DNA of 64,000 nucleotides from an uncultured bacterium (GTDB lineage: Bacteria; Edwardsbacteria; AC1; EtOH8): assembly GCA_937863685.1 (NCBI GenBank), contig CALMGM010000009.1, forward strand, positions 62,001 to 126,000. Direction: 5' to 3'. Below, piece after piece: positions 1 to 8,439 of this stretch. A program made the position numbers and the translations under genes. The notes below the pieces were generated by a model. It had not been told where the DNA came from and did not search any database. It was given only the letters and a program-made list of their open reading frames with translations. The stretch's first letter is position 1, and each line of letters begins with the position of its first letter.

Positions 1-281
1 GCCACACAGCCCCTCTGCAAAAAGATGTTGCCCCGGAAGCGGGACAGCCCCTGAATGCCGATGGAGAGGTCCAGTTCCCGTTCGGTCTCGAAGCGCTTCT
101 TCTGGCTGTCCTTGAGGATGCTGTAGGCCAGGGTCTCGGTTATCTGGGGAGTGAGGATCTCGTGGGAGGTTATCGTCAGCTCGCCGTCCACCCTGATCAC
201 CGGGGGCACCCCCACCGTCAGGTGCAGGTCGGTCCCCTTCTTCTGGATCATCTCCTCCAACAATTGAGTGAGGGTCAACAT
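1..281 (-). CDS. pilT: Type IV pilus retraction ATPase PilT, N-terminal part (runs off the window edge)
   Basis: The first 93 residues of a PilT/PilU-type secretion ATPase are visible; the rest lies beyond base 1. The protein opens MLTLTQLLEEMIQKKGTD and continues with DLHLTVGVPPVIRVDGEL, the usual PilT N-terminal PAS-like region (S/TDLHL..G.PP..R..G.L). The Walker box and catalytic part are not in the window. PilT powers pilus retraction from the cytoplasmic face of the inner membrane. The ATG is preceded by AAGGA about 10 bases upstream. It follows a PilB-type extension ATPase by 93 bases on the same strand, the common pilB-pilT arrangement, so co-transcription is likely. Identity is seen from sequence; function is from the family. 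Confidence 0.9.
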   Translation of the reverse strand, partial: MLTLTQLLEEMIQKKGTDLHLTVGVPPVIRVDGELTITSHEILTPQITETLAYSILKDSQKKRFETERELDLSIGIQGLSRFRGNIFLQRGCV

Positions 282-374
282 CTTTATCCGTCCTTATTTT
301 ATATTCGTTTTACAGCCAGGATAGAGGAATATTTAGGATTAACCTTGTTAGGTTTTTGTGTTTTTATATTTGAG

Positions 375-2144
375 CTATCCCTCGGCGGTCTCGCGGAACA
401 TCTCCTCCACCGTGGTCATGCCCTGCTTGACCTTGCCCCAGGCGTCCATCCGCAGGGTCAGCATCCCCTGCTCCACCGCTTTGGCCCGGATGGAGGTGAC
501 CGCCTCCCGGTTGAGTATCAGGTCGCGGATCTCGGGGGTGATGGGCATCACCTCGTAAAGACCCACCCGGCCCTTGTAGCCGGTGTTGTTGCAGATGGGG
601 CAGCCCTTGCCTTTGTAATAGGTGACCCCGGCCACCTCCTCGGCCTTGAAGCCCATATCGATCAATGACTGGGAATTTACCTGAAACGGCTCTTTGCAGG
701 CCTTGCATATCCGGCGGACCAAACGCTGGGCCTGGATCAGCACGGTGGACGAGGCCACCAGGAACGGCTCGATGCCCATGTCTATCAGACGGCTGACCGA
801 GGACGGGGCGTCGTTGGTATGCAGGGTGGACAGCACCAGGTGTCCGGTCAGAGCGGCCTTGACCGCGATGGCGGCGGTGGGGCCGTCCCTGATCTCGCCC
901 AGCATGATGATGTTGGGGGCCTGCCGCAGCATGGCCCGGAGGGCCACGTCGAAGGTGAACCCTATTCCCATCTCGGCCTGGATCTGATTGACCCCTTTCA
1001 GGTTGTACTCGATGGGGTCCTCCACCGTCAGGATGTGCTTGTCCGGGGTGTTCATCTGGGACAGGGCCGAATACAGGGTGGTGGTCTTGCCCGATCCGGT
1101 GGGGCCGGTGATCAGCACGATGCCGTAGGGGGCGTGAATGGCCTTTATAAAATTCTTCAGGGCCAGTTCGGTGAAACCGAAGTTGGCCAGATCCAGGGTC
1201 AGGGATCCGGCGTCCAGGATACGCATCACCACCTTCTCCCCGAACAGCACCGGCAGGGTGGAGACCCGCAGGTCGATCTTCTTGTTAAGCACTTTGATGG
1301 CGATGCGGCCGTCCTGGGGCTTGCGGCGCTCGGTGACGTCCAGCTTGGACATGATCTTGATGCGGGAGACCAGCGGGGCCTTCATCCGCATGGGCGGCTC
1401 CATCAGGGTCTGCAGAACGCCGTCCTGCCTTAACCTGATCCGGAAGATCTTCTCGTAGGGCTCCACATGGATATCCGAGGCCCCGCGGCGGACCGCCTCG
1501 GTCATGATGTAGTTCACCATCTTGACCACCGGGGTGGAGGAGCCGGCCTGCTGGACGTCGGCCAGGTCCTCATCCTGCGCCTCCTCATCCACCATCTCCA
1601 TCTCGATATCGCCCTCCAGCCCCTCCAGGGCGGCATCCTCGTCCTCCGGCAGGCTTTCGATGGCCTCGTCCTTGACCTGGCTCAGCTGGCCGCCGGAGGC
1701 GATCACCTGGATGTCCTTGCCCAGCGGATAATGCTGTTCCAGCAGTTTCTTGACGGCCGAATAGCCGGCCACCACCGGCTTGACGTCCAGGCCGGTGAGG
1801 AATTTGATGTCCTCCAGGGCGAAGATATCGGAGGGGTCTATCATGGCCAGGGTCAGGGCCCGGCCCAGGCGCTTTATCGGGATCACCATGAACTTGTTGG
1901 CGATGTCCGGCCTGATCAGCTTTATCACCGCCGGCTCCACCTGGAAATTGCTGAGGTCCATGGCCGGGACATTGAACTGCCGGGACATGAACTGCATGGC
2001 CACGTTCTCGGTGACCATCCCCATCCGGACCATGGTGGCAGCCAGCGGCTCGTTGTTGTTCTTCTGCTCCAGGGCGGCCTGGTCGTACTGGGCCTTGGTC
2101 AGAAGGCCCATCTTTAAAAGCATGTCGGCTATGTTCTGCGGCAT
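375..2144 (-). CDS. pilB: PilB/GspE-family pilus assembly ATPase, paralog 1 (divergent MshEN domain)
   Basis: 589 residues, normal PilB length. Domains in order: MshEN/T2SSE_N region (about 1-150), an acidic linker (about 155-200), then the GspE core with Walker A GPTGSGKTTT at 347-356 (Lys353), GEIRD Asp-box and HTNDAPS His-box. A zinc tetracysteine motif is complete (Cys480, Cys483, Cys515, Cys518). It should be the hexameric ATPase that drives pilin polymerisation at the inner membrane. The N-terminal 24-residue repeats that bind cyclic di-GMP in MshE-type proteins are degenerate here: NIA at 4-6 and PLA at 33-35 replace R/K-L-G. It lies 37 bases after paralog 2 and just before pilT, so the three probably form one operon. 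A T2SS-type GspE is the alternative, but the pilT neighbour favours PilB. Confidence 0.92.
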   Translation of the reverse strand: MPQNIADMLLKMGLLTKAQYDQAALEQKNNNEPLAATMVRMGMVTENVAMQFMSRQFNVPAMDLSNFQVEPAVIKLIRPDIANKFMVIPIKRLGRALTLAMIDPSDIFALEDIKFLTGLDVKPVVAGYSAVKKLLEQHYPLGKDIQVIASGGQLSQVKDEAIESLPEDEDAALEGLEGDIEMEMVDEEAQDEDLADVQQAGSSTPVVKMVNYIMTEAVRRGASDIHVEPYEKIFRIRLRQDGVLQTLMEPPMRMKAPLVSRIKIMSKLDVTERRKPQDGRIAIKVLNKKIDLRVSTLPVLFGEKVVMRILDAGSLTLDLANFGFTELALKNFIKAIHAPYGIVLITGPTGSGKTTTLYSALSQMNTPDKHILTVEDPIEYNLKGVNQIQAEMGIGFTFDVALRAMLRQAPNIIMLGEIRDGPTAAIAVKAALTGHLVLSTLHTNDAPSSVSRLIDMGIEPFLVASSTVLIQAQRLVRRICKACKEPFQVNSQSLIDMGFKAEEVAGVTYYKGKGCPICNNTGYKGRVGLYEVMPITPEIRDLILNREAVTSIRAKAVEQGMLTLRMDAWGKVKQGMTTVEEMFRETAEG

Positions 2145-2181
2145 ATATCGGAAATCAATCTTTGATGTGTTTGATTATCAT

Positions 2182-3909
2182 TTAATCGGCGGCGGCCACC
2201 GTCTCCTTGATCACCTCGTCGATGCTGGTCACCCCGCTGACGATCTTTCGGATGCCGTCCATCCGCAGGGTGGCCATCCCCTCCTCCACCGCCTTGGCCT
2301 CTATCTTGAAGGTGGGGGCCCGTTCCAGGATCAGGTCCCTGATGGCCGGGCTGATGGGCAGCACCTCGGCCAGGCCGATCCGGCCCTTGTATCCGGTATT
2401 GCGGCATTCCGAACAGCCGCGCCCCCGGAAGGCGGTGAACCCGGTGATGTCGGCCTTGCTGCCCAGGAACTCCCGGAGCATCTTTTCCTCCGGCTTGTAC
2501 TGTTCCTTGCAGTAGGAGCATATCTTGCGGACCAGCCTCTGGGATTCCACCAGCAGCAGCGAGGAAGCTATCATGAACGGCTCCACCCCCATGTCCACCA
2601 GACGGGTGATGGTCAGCGAAGCGCTGTTGGTGTGGACGGTGGACAGCACCAGATGGCCGGTCAGGGACGACCGGATGGCGATCTCGGCGGTCTGCCGGTC
2701 GCGGATCTCCCCCACCATGATGATGTTGGGATCCTGCCGCAAAAAGGCCTTGAGGGCGGCGGCGAAGGTGGTCCCTCCGTCCTCGTGCACCGCCACCTGG
2801 TTGACGCCCATCAGACTGTACTCCACCGGCTCCTCGGCGGTCATGATATTGGTGTCGGGGTGATTGATGGCCTCCAGGCAGGCATACATGGTGGTGGTCT
2901 TGCCGGAACCGGTGGGCCCGGTGACCAGCACTATCCCGAAGGGGGTCTGCACCGCCTTCATCAGGTGCTTCAGCGGCTCCGGCTCGAACCCCAGGGTGGG
3001 CAGGTCGAAGGACACCGCGCTGCGGTCCAGGATACGCATGGCCACCTTCTCCCCGAAGGCGGTGGGAATGATGGACACCCGGATGTCGATGGGCTTGCCC
3101 TGGATGTTCATCCGCAGGCGGCCGTCCTGGGGCAGGCGCTTTTCCTCGATCTTAAGCTTGGCGATGATCTTGACCCGGGCCACGATGGAGCTCTTCATCC
3201 GCAGGGGCGGGGACATCACTTCGTGCAGCACGCCGTAGACCGACATCCTGACCCGGATGTCCTTCTCGTAAGGCTCGATGTGGATGTCGGTGGCGCTGCG
3301 TTTGACCGCCTCGGCGATCAGTCCGTTGATCAGTTTGGCCGCCGGGCTGTTCTCGATGGCCGCGGCCATCTCCGAGGCGGCATCGCCTCCCTCGTCCTTC
3401 TGATCCTCCAGGATCTCCAGCGAGCCTGCATCCTCATCGCTATCGGACTGGTCCATGGCCTTCATCACATCTTCCAGCATCCCGGCCGACCCGTATTGCT
3501 TGTCGATGGCCGACCAGATGGCGGCCTCGGAGGCTATCACCGGGCGGACCTCGAAGCCGGTGGAGAATTTGATGTCCTCCATGGCCAGCACATCGTTGGG
3601 GTTGACCATGGCCACGGTCACCGACCGGCCCAGCCGGGACAGGGGGATCAGCCCGTATTTCTGGGCGATGTGGGGCGGTATCAGTTTGAGTATCGGCTCG
3701 TCGATCTTGTAATCGTTCAGGTTGATCGAGGGCACATTGAACTGCTTGCTTAAAAAGGCCACCACCTCGTCCTCGGTGACAAAGCCCATCTTGACCAGCA
3801 GGGATCCCAGCCTCTGGCCGGAGGTCTGCTGCTCCTTGAGCGCCTTGTCCAGCTGCTCCTGGCTGATCATGCCGGCCTTGAGGAGCATATCGCCTACTTT
3901 TAACGCCAT
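2182..3909 (-). CDS. pilB: PilB/GspE-family pilus assembly ATPase, paralog 2 (canonical MshEN c-di-GMP motif)
   Basis: 575 residues. The N-terminus carries two tandem 24-residue MshEN motifs separated by exactly five residues: KVG-start at 4-27 and RLG-start at 33-56, each ending in L..Q as in known c-di-GMP-binding MshEN domains. An acidic linker (about 155-185) leads to the ATPase core: Walker A GPTGSGKTTT with Lys337, GEIRDRQTAE Asp-box, HTNSASL His-box. The zinc tetracysteine motif is intact (Cys464, Cys467, Cys499, Cys502). Predicted role is ATP-driven pilus extension, with activity probably tuned by c-di-GMP (inference from the motif). It is the first gene of the paralog2-paralog1-pilT run. 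No convincing promoter was found in the 80 bases upstream. Confidence 0.92.
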   Translation of the reverse strand: MALKVGDMLLKAGMISQEQLDKALKEQQTSGQRLGSLLVKMGFVTEDEVVAFLSKQFNVPSINLNDYKIDEPILKLIPPHIAQKYGLIPLSRLGRSVTVAMVNPNDVLAMEDIKFSTGFEVRPVIASEAAIWSAIDKQYGSAGMLEDVMKAMDQSDSDEDAGSLEILEDQKDEGGDAASEMAAAIENSPAAKLINGLIAEAVKRSATDIHIEPYEKDIRVRMSVYGVLHEVMSPPLRMKSSIVARVKIIAKLKIEEKRLPQDGRLRMNIQGKPIDIRVSIIPTAFGEKVAMRILDRSAVSFDLPTLGFEPEPLKHLMKAVQTPFGIVLVTGPTGSGKTTTMYACLEAINHPDTNIMTAEEPVEYSLMGVNQVAVHEDGGTTFAAALKAFLRQDPNIIMVGEIRDRQTAEIAIRSSLTGHLVLSTVHTNSASLTITRLVDMGVEPFMIASSLLLVESQRLVRKICSYCKEQYKPEEKMLREFLGSKADITGFTAFRGRGCSECRNTGYKGRIGLAEVLPISPAIRDLILERAPTFKIEAKAVEEGMATLRMDGIRKIVSGVTSIDEVIKETVAAAD

Positions 3910-3989
3910 GTATTTTTTACCCTAAGATTATTTTATTACCTGAAGCACGGAATAATATCCATTAAATCTATTTTTATGTGATTAGTTGT

Positions 3990-6900
3990 TTATTTTAAAA
4001 TTACTAATTTTTTGGTGTTCACGTACTCCCCGGCTTGTATCCGGTAGATATAAATACCCGATGCCGCCTTTGCGCCCTTTTCATCCTTTCCGTCCCAATT
4101 GGCAGAGTAATGGCCTGAAGTATGATTACCATTGGCCAATGTTTTGACTAACTGTCCGGCGATGTTATAAACCTTAAGGCTGACATCCCCCGATTTTGCA
4201 ATTTGGTATTTGATATTTGTCATTTGGCCAAAGGGGTTGGGCGCATTCTGGTAAACAGCCGTGGTAAGAGGCAGGCCAATCGGCGTAGAAAGAGCTAATT
4301 GTGAAGTTTTAACATCGTTGCAGTCTTCGCAATCCTTGTCAAATTCATAGAGGAATATCTCTGCACAAACGGCATAATCGCCCGACACCTTGTCAATGTA
4401 TACCAAAACCTCGCCGTCCTTATTGTATGCTGCAGGTGGTATGGGTTTTTTAACAACAATTCTCTGGCCGGATATAAGCTTGGTCATTTCTTTGCAGGCG
4501 CCGTCAATATTCAATTTCTGCATCCAGTATTTACGGTTGCCGCCTTTGGCGTCCTTTTCGGCTGCTTCGTTTTGATCTTGATAATAATACACCATCTCAA
4601 TGCTGTATTTCTTGTTCTTATTGAAGCCACCAAATTTGTAAATTAGCCGCTGCGGATGATAATCCACGGTTTTATACGGCTCGGTACCAAAGATTTTGTA
4701 ACCAGCTCTTTGGATGCAATAGGGCGATAAATCTACACCACCTACATCCGCATAAATCTTGGCCACCGCAGGCACGGCTATTTTGGCGAATTTTATCTGG
4801 TAAGGCGCAGCATCGCCTTCGGTCCATGCCACAAAAAGGTTTGACCCGCCCACAGTCTGGCTGAAGCAAGCCTGGGGATAATTCGATGACGACGCCGTAT
4901 TAGAGATGTTCTTTTCGGTTGAATCCGGCCACAGGTTGCCCACTTTGCGCTTGACGTATATTTCGTTGTTTTTTGAATATGCCGCATATCCACCGGCGAC
5001 AACCACCGGCTGAACAGCAGATGAGTCAACACAACTGATCAAGCCCCAGTTTTGGGCGGTGTCTAATATTGAACGGGTAGAAACCAACGGACTGAATGGT
5101 CCCACCCAAATGCCGTCTATGCTGTTCTGCCAGCGGCTGAAGTTGAGGCAGGGCGACTCGTTCTCCCCGCCCTCGCTAATATTTTCTGCCGGGGTAATCG
5201 TGCCGGAGACATCTCTTTTTCTATAGCCGATGGCATAATATGAAGCCGGTTTTGCATCCCATGCAAAATGAGCCGCGCCAATATTATCAACCGCCACTGT
5301 CGGACACTTATAAGCAAGAATATTAACGCTGTCCAATGCGGTGTAATTCAAATAAGGTACAGCATCGTTGGTGGAAAACCAACCGCCGTAGGTAATGTCA
5401 AATAACGGAATATTCACAACATCCGGCGAAGCCAGCCAGGTAATAAAGCCGGTATCCGCTTTGCCGATAGCAAATCCCGGAACAACCTGGGGCACCAAAT
5501 CCGTAACCTGCGGCATATGGAAAGTGCCCAGAATATAAGGGTTTAACCAGCCGGTCGTGCTGTTGTATTTACTGAAATATATATTACAGTCTTTTATATT
5601 TACTTTTTTCGACCATACCACATTGGGCATTTCGTTCTTGTCCAAGGCAATGGCCGGATATTGACCCACGCCAATGGCCGTATCCGCCGACCATGTATTT
5701 CCACTATCGGTGGAATGTGTATACCAGATTTTGTCGTTTGATTGGTAGACCAGATGCAGGTTGACACCGGTGGTATCGCAGACTAATTTAGAGGCGTTGT
5801 TGTAGGCAGTGGCAAGGGGAGAATTTGAATGTTGCAGAGGATTGATATAGATAGAGGCAACATTGGAGGGAATGCTTTCATAGCCGAAGCTGTCAGTGGT
5901 TACAACATAATAATTATAAAATCCCTCCATTGCCACAGTATAGTCCGGGTAAAAAGTATCAGTTATAGCCTCTGTGTTTACTAATGTATATATCGTATCG
6001 GTTGAAGATTTGCGATAAATATTATAACCGACATAAGATTTGCTTGTTTTAGAAACAGGCGGCTGCCAGCCAAGTTGCGCATACAATGTGCCTGTTGGCT
6101 GCGTTGCATTAAGGCTGGTTGGTGGCAAATAATCCAAAACACCGTGATGCGCATAAATGCTGGTAACTTCGCTTTCATCACCGTAGTTGTACTGTGTCCA
6201 ACCGGTACGAAAATGCCTGATGCTCCAAATATGATTTGGTGGACCATATGGATCATAATTATCCATCAAATTCCAAATTTCATCATTGCCCCTACTAATA
6301 ATATCCCTTCTGGTCGGGTCTGCCGGATAAGGGTTCTCATTGTATTGGTCATAAATATCCCACAAAATGCCAGCCACCGAGCCTTCGCAGAATTCACTGG
6401 CATCAAAAGAACTGCCCAAATTACTTGAAAAATCCCAAGGATTTTCAAGATTATAATAGTAAGCAAAGGTAACAATAGGCAAAGAGCCAATTACCCCGCT
6501 ATTATTTACATACAAGCTATCCATCCCAGAACCAACCCTTGCTCTACCCGAAAAATAATTTGCCCACCCTTCAACCCATGCGGTTGTTGGCTTTGCTGAA
6601 TTGGCAATATTCCATTGATGTAAAGAATCATAATTACTAGAGTTTAATTGCACTAAATCAACACCATAACAATCCATCAAAAAATGGCCGTATTCATGGT
6701 ATATATGATCATCATCCCAATCGTCAGTATCAATAGTATCACCCCGTACATGCATCGTGTCAGAACCGAACTTATACCCTGTAGAGTTTGTGTAATTTGG
6801 TTCCCAAATAACCCTCAACTTTTTTGCTGGCGGCGCAGAGAATGAACTGGCATGCAATAAAGTTTCATAAATATTTACGACACCGCTTTGCGGCTGTTTA

Positions 6901-8279
6901 TAAACAGGGAATGTGTCAGCCCAAACCTTGCCAAAATTTATATTAGTATCACTCGGTAAAAAACTATGAGGAATGGGTAGGCCATTTTCTTGCATGGGAT
7001 ATAATGTAGAATCCGAGTCTGCATATCCCTTATCTTTCCAATAAGTGGGTATGGTGATATTAGGGTCACTTATAGATATAGCTGGCGTCGAAGGATTAGG
7101 ACCGCTGGGGTATATTACAGGATACGCTTTACAACTAGTGGCACTGCTTGGAACAGTAAATAAAGATATCGTAAAGTTTCCAGCATCATCGGTGGTTGAA
7201 TACGGAGCTAAATATCTGTATAATGTAGATTCATAGATATAGGTTATTAAAAGCTTTGCTTTAGCGGTTCCAATGTACTTTTCATCATAATCTGCCAATA
7301 GGCCTTGATCTTTGCTGTATTTATGGTCTTTGTAAACCCACTGCCCGGTAAAAGTAACAACCCCCTTACTATCGGTTTCAGATTTGCTTTTTCCCTCCCA
7401 GCTTTTCTGAACCTTGCTTTTATATTCTTTTATCCATTTCTCCCGGCCACCCGAACGAAATGCTTTCAGCCAACCGTTATCAAGATAATATTTGAACTGC
7501 TTGCTTTCGTCCCATTTATTTTCTTTTGCAATCCACACCGACTCGTAGCCGTATGGTATGCCAATTTTAAACCTGTCGGAATGCAGATTTAACGCTTCCG
7601 AATCGGTTATCGAAGGCTCTATTTTCCTGAGCATACTTATTATTCGTTTATTTTCGCCGGCATACTCGGATAACGATTCTTTGGTAAAAGAGCCGTCAAT
7701 ATAATCGTAATGGCATATGATGCTGTTTTTATCAACCCATATGTTCTTCGATTTTTCCCAATCATCACGATCACCTAATAAGCCAGTAACTGGATCAACG
7801 TAAACATAACTAACACCCCATCCGCCGGCACCCCAGCCGTTTTTGTTATCAGAAGATTGAATGCTGAAACTAACACCTATTGCTTTATATATTGTCGGGA
7901 CCTTTACAAATTTTATTGTAGCGGTAAATTCCCTGGTCTCTCCTTTACTAATTTTATAAATTAACACCCGATTTGTTCTATGGTCAGAATACTGTTTAGT
8001 GTATATTTCCTCAGTTTGAAAACCAACTGGTTGAATATCGGTAATAACCTCAACGCCCCAAAGAGAACGAAAACGCACACCAACTTTTTCTATATCTTTG
8101 TCAGAAGTTATTTTCCAAGTAATCGTTATAGGCTCATTTAACTTTGGCTTATCAGTAGAAACGTTTGCTTCTACTTTATAATGAAATGACGGTTTCATTT
8201 TGGAACCTTCGGCACCAGTGCCTATTAAAACAACAGACACTGCCACTATGGCTGCGAATATTATTTTTATTCGGTTCAT
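3990..8279 (-). CDS. Large secreted zinc-metalloprotease-like protein with C-terminal T9SS/FlgD-Ig sorting domain
   Basis: 1429 residues. A signal peptide is evident (NRIK n-region, hydrophobic IIFAAIVAVSVVLIGTG). A gluzincin-type site follows: HEYGH at 528-532 with a candidate third zinc ligand Glu570 in WVEGWANYF, so a peptidase is likely. Further on are a fibronectin-III-like stretch (LPPTSLNATQP...) near 700-800 and a BNR/sialidase-like stretch (STDSGNTWSADTAIG) after it. The end is a FlgD-Ig/T9SS type A domain: NAPNPFG, VYNIAGQLVKTL, NWDGKDEKG, SGIYIYRIQAGEY. It would be exported by Sec and then by the T9SS, whose SprA is encoded 2.4 kb away. Base composition is visibly more AT-rich than the pilus ATPases on both sides, suggesting insertion. 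Substrate is unknown. Confidence 0.8.
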   Translation of the reverse strand: MNRIKIIFAAIVAVSVVLIGTGAEGSKMKPSFHYKVEANVSTDKPKLNEPITITWKITSDKDIEKVGVRFRSLWGVEVITDIQPVGFQTEEIYTKQYSDHRTNRVLIYKISKGETREFTATIKFVKVPTIYKAIGVSFSIQSSDNKNGWGAGGWGVSYVYVDPVTGLLGDRDDWEKSKNIWVDKNSIICHYDYIDGSFTKESLSEYAGENKRIISMLRKIEPSITDSEALNLHSDRFKIGIPYGYESVWIAKENKWDESKQFKYYLDNGWLKAFRSGGREKWIKEYKSKVQKSWEGKSKSETDSKGVVTFTGQWVYKDHKYSKDQGLLADYDEKYIGTAKAKLLITYIYESTLYRYLAPYSTTDDAGNFTISLFTVPSSATSCKAYPVIYPSGPNPSTPAISISDPNITIPTYWKDKGYADSDSTLYPMQENGLPIPHSFLPSDTNINFGKVWADTFPVYKQPQSGVVNIYETLLHASSFSAPPAKKLRVIWEPNYTNSTGYKFGSDTMHVRGDTIDTDDWDDDHIYHEYGHFLMDCYGVDLVQLNSSNYDSLHQWNIANSAKPTTAWVEGWANYFSGRARVGSGMDSLYVNNSGVIGSLPIVTFAYYYNLENPWDFSSNLGSSFDASEFCEGSVAGILWDIYDQYNENPYPADPTRRDIISRGNDEIWNLMDNYDPYGPPNHIWSIRHFRTGWTQYNYGDESEVTSIYAHHGVLDYLPPTSLNATQPTGTLYAQLGWQPPVSKTSKSYVGYNIYRKSSTDTIYTLVNTEAITDTFYPDYTVAMEGFYNYYVVTTDSFGYESIPSNVASIYINPLQHSNSPLATAYNNASKLVCDTTGVNLHLVYQSNDKIWYTHSTDSGNTWSADTAIGVGQYPAIALDKNEMPNVVWSKKVNIKDCNIYFSKYNSTTGWLNPYILGTFHMPQVTDLVPQVVPGFAIGKADTGFITWLASPDVVNIPLFDITYGGWFSTNDAVPYLNYTALDSVNILAYKCPTVAVDNIGAAHFAWDAKPASYYAIGYRKRDVSGTITPAENISEGGENESPCLNFSRWQNSIDGIWVGPFSPLVSTRSILDTAQNWGLISCVDSSAVQPVVVAGGYAAYSKNNEIYVKRKVGNLWPDSTEKNISNTASSSNYPQACFSQTVGGSNLFVAWTEGDAAPYQIKFAKIAVPAVAKIYADVGGVDLSPYCIQRAGYKIFGTEPYKTVDYHPQRLIYKFGGFNKNKKYSIEMVYYYQDQNEAAEKDAKGGNRKYWMQKLNIDGACKEMTKLISGQRIVVKKPIPPAAYNKDGEVLVYIDKVSGDYAVCAEIFLYEFDKDCEDCNDVKTSQLALSTPIGLPLTTAVYQNAPNPFGQMTNIKYQIAKSGDVSLKVYNIAGQLVKTLANGNHTSGHYSANWDGKDEKGAKAASGIYIYRIQAGEYVNTKKLVILK

Positions 8280-8306
8280 TTTAGTTCAACTTTTTTATGT
8301 TTCTTT

Positions 8307-8369
8307 ATGCTGAATTTCAGCATTGCTAAGAAAGCCAATAAAATTAGACTTACGGGTATGGCCATACCC
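8307..8369. repeat. Two perfect palindromes in the leader of the metalloprotease gene
   Basis: The 160-base gap upstream of the metalloprotease holds two perfect dyads: ATGCTGAATTTCAGCAT (8307-8323) and GGGTATGGCCATACCC (8354-8369), 30 bases apart. On the minus strand both lie between the stop of PilB paralog 3 and the ATG at 8279. The first has no spacer beyond one central base and the second has none, so they resemble operator sites more than terminator hairpins. Neither is followed on the minus strand by a clean T-run, although short AT tracts are near. Function is not established. Confidence 0.5.
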
Positions 8370-8439
8370 TTAAGCGCGAAAAAATATTTCTTTCTCCTTT
8401 CCTTTTGCCCAGCTTATTAAAGTTTTACTGTTATGTTTA

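Noticed and set aside
162-3753. Long plus-strand open frames antisense to the PilB genes (up to 657 codons)
   Set aside because: They mirror GC-rich codons of the real minus-strand genes, are rich in His, Gly and Leu, and have no domain or start-site support.
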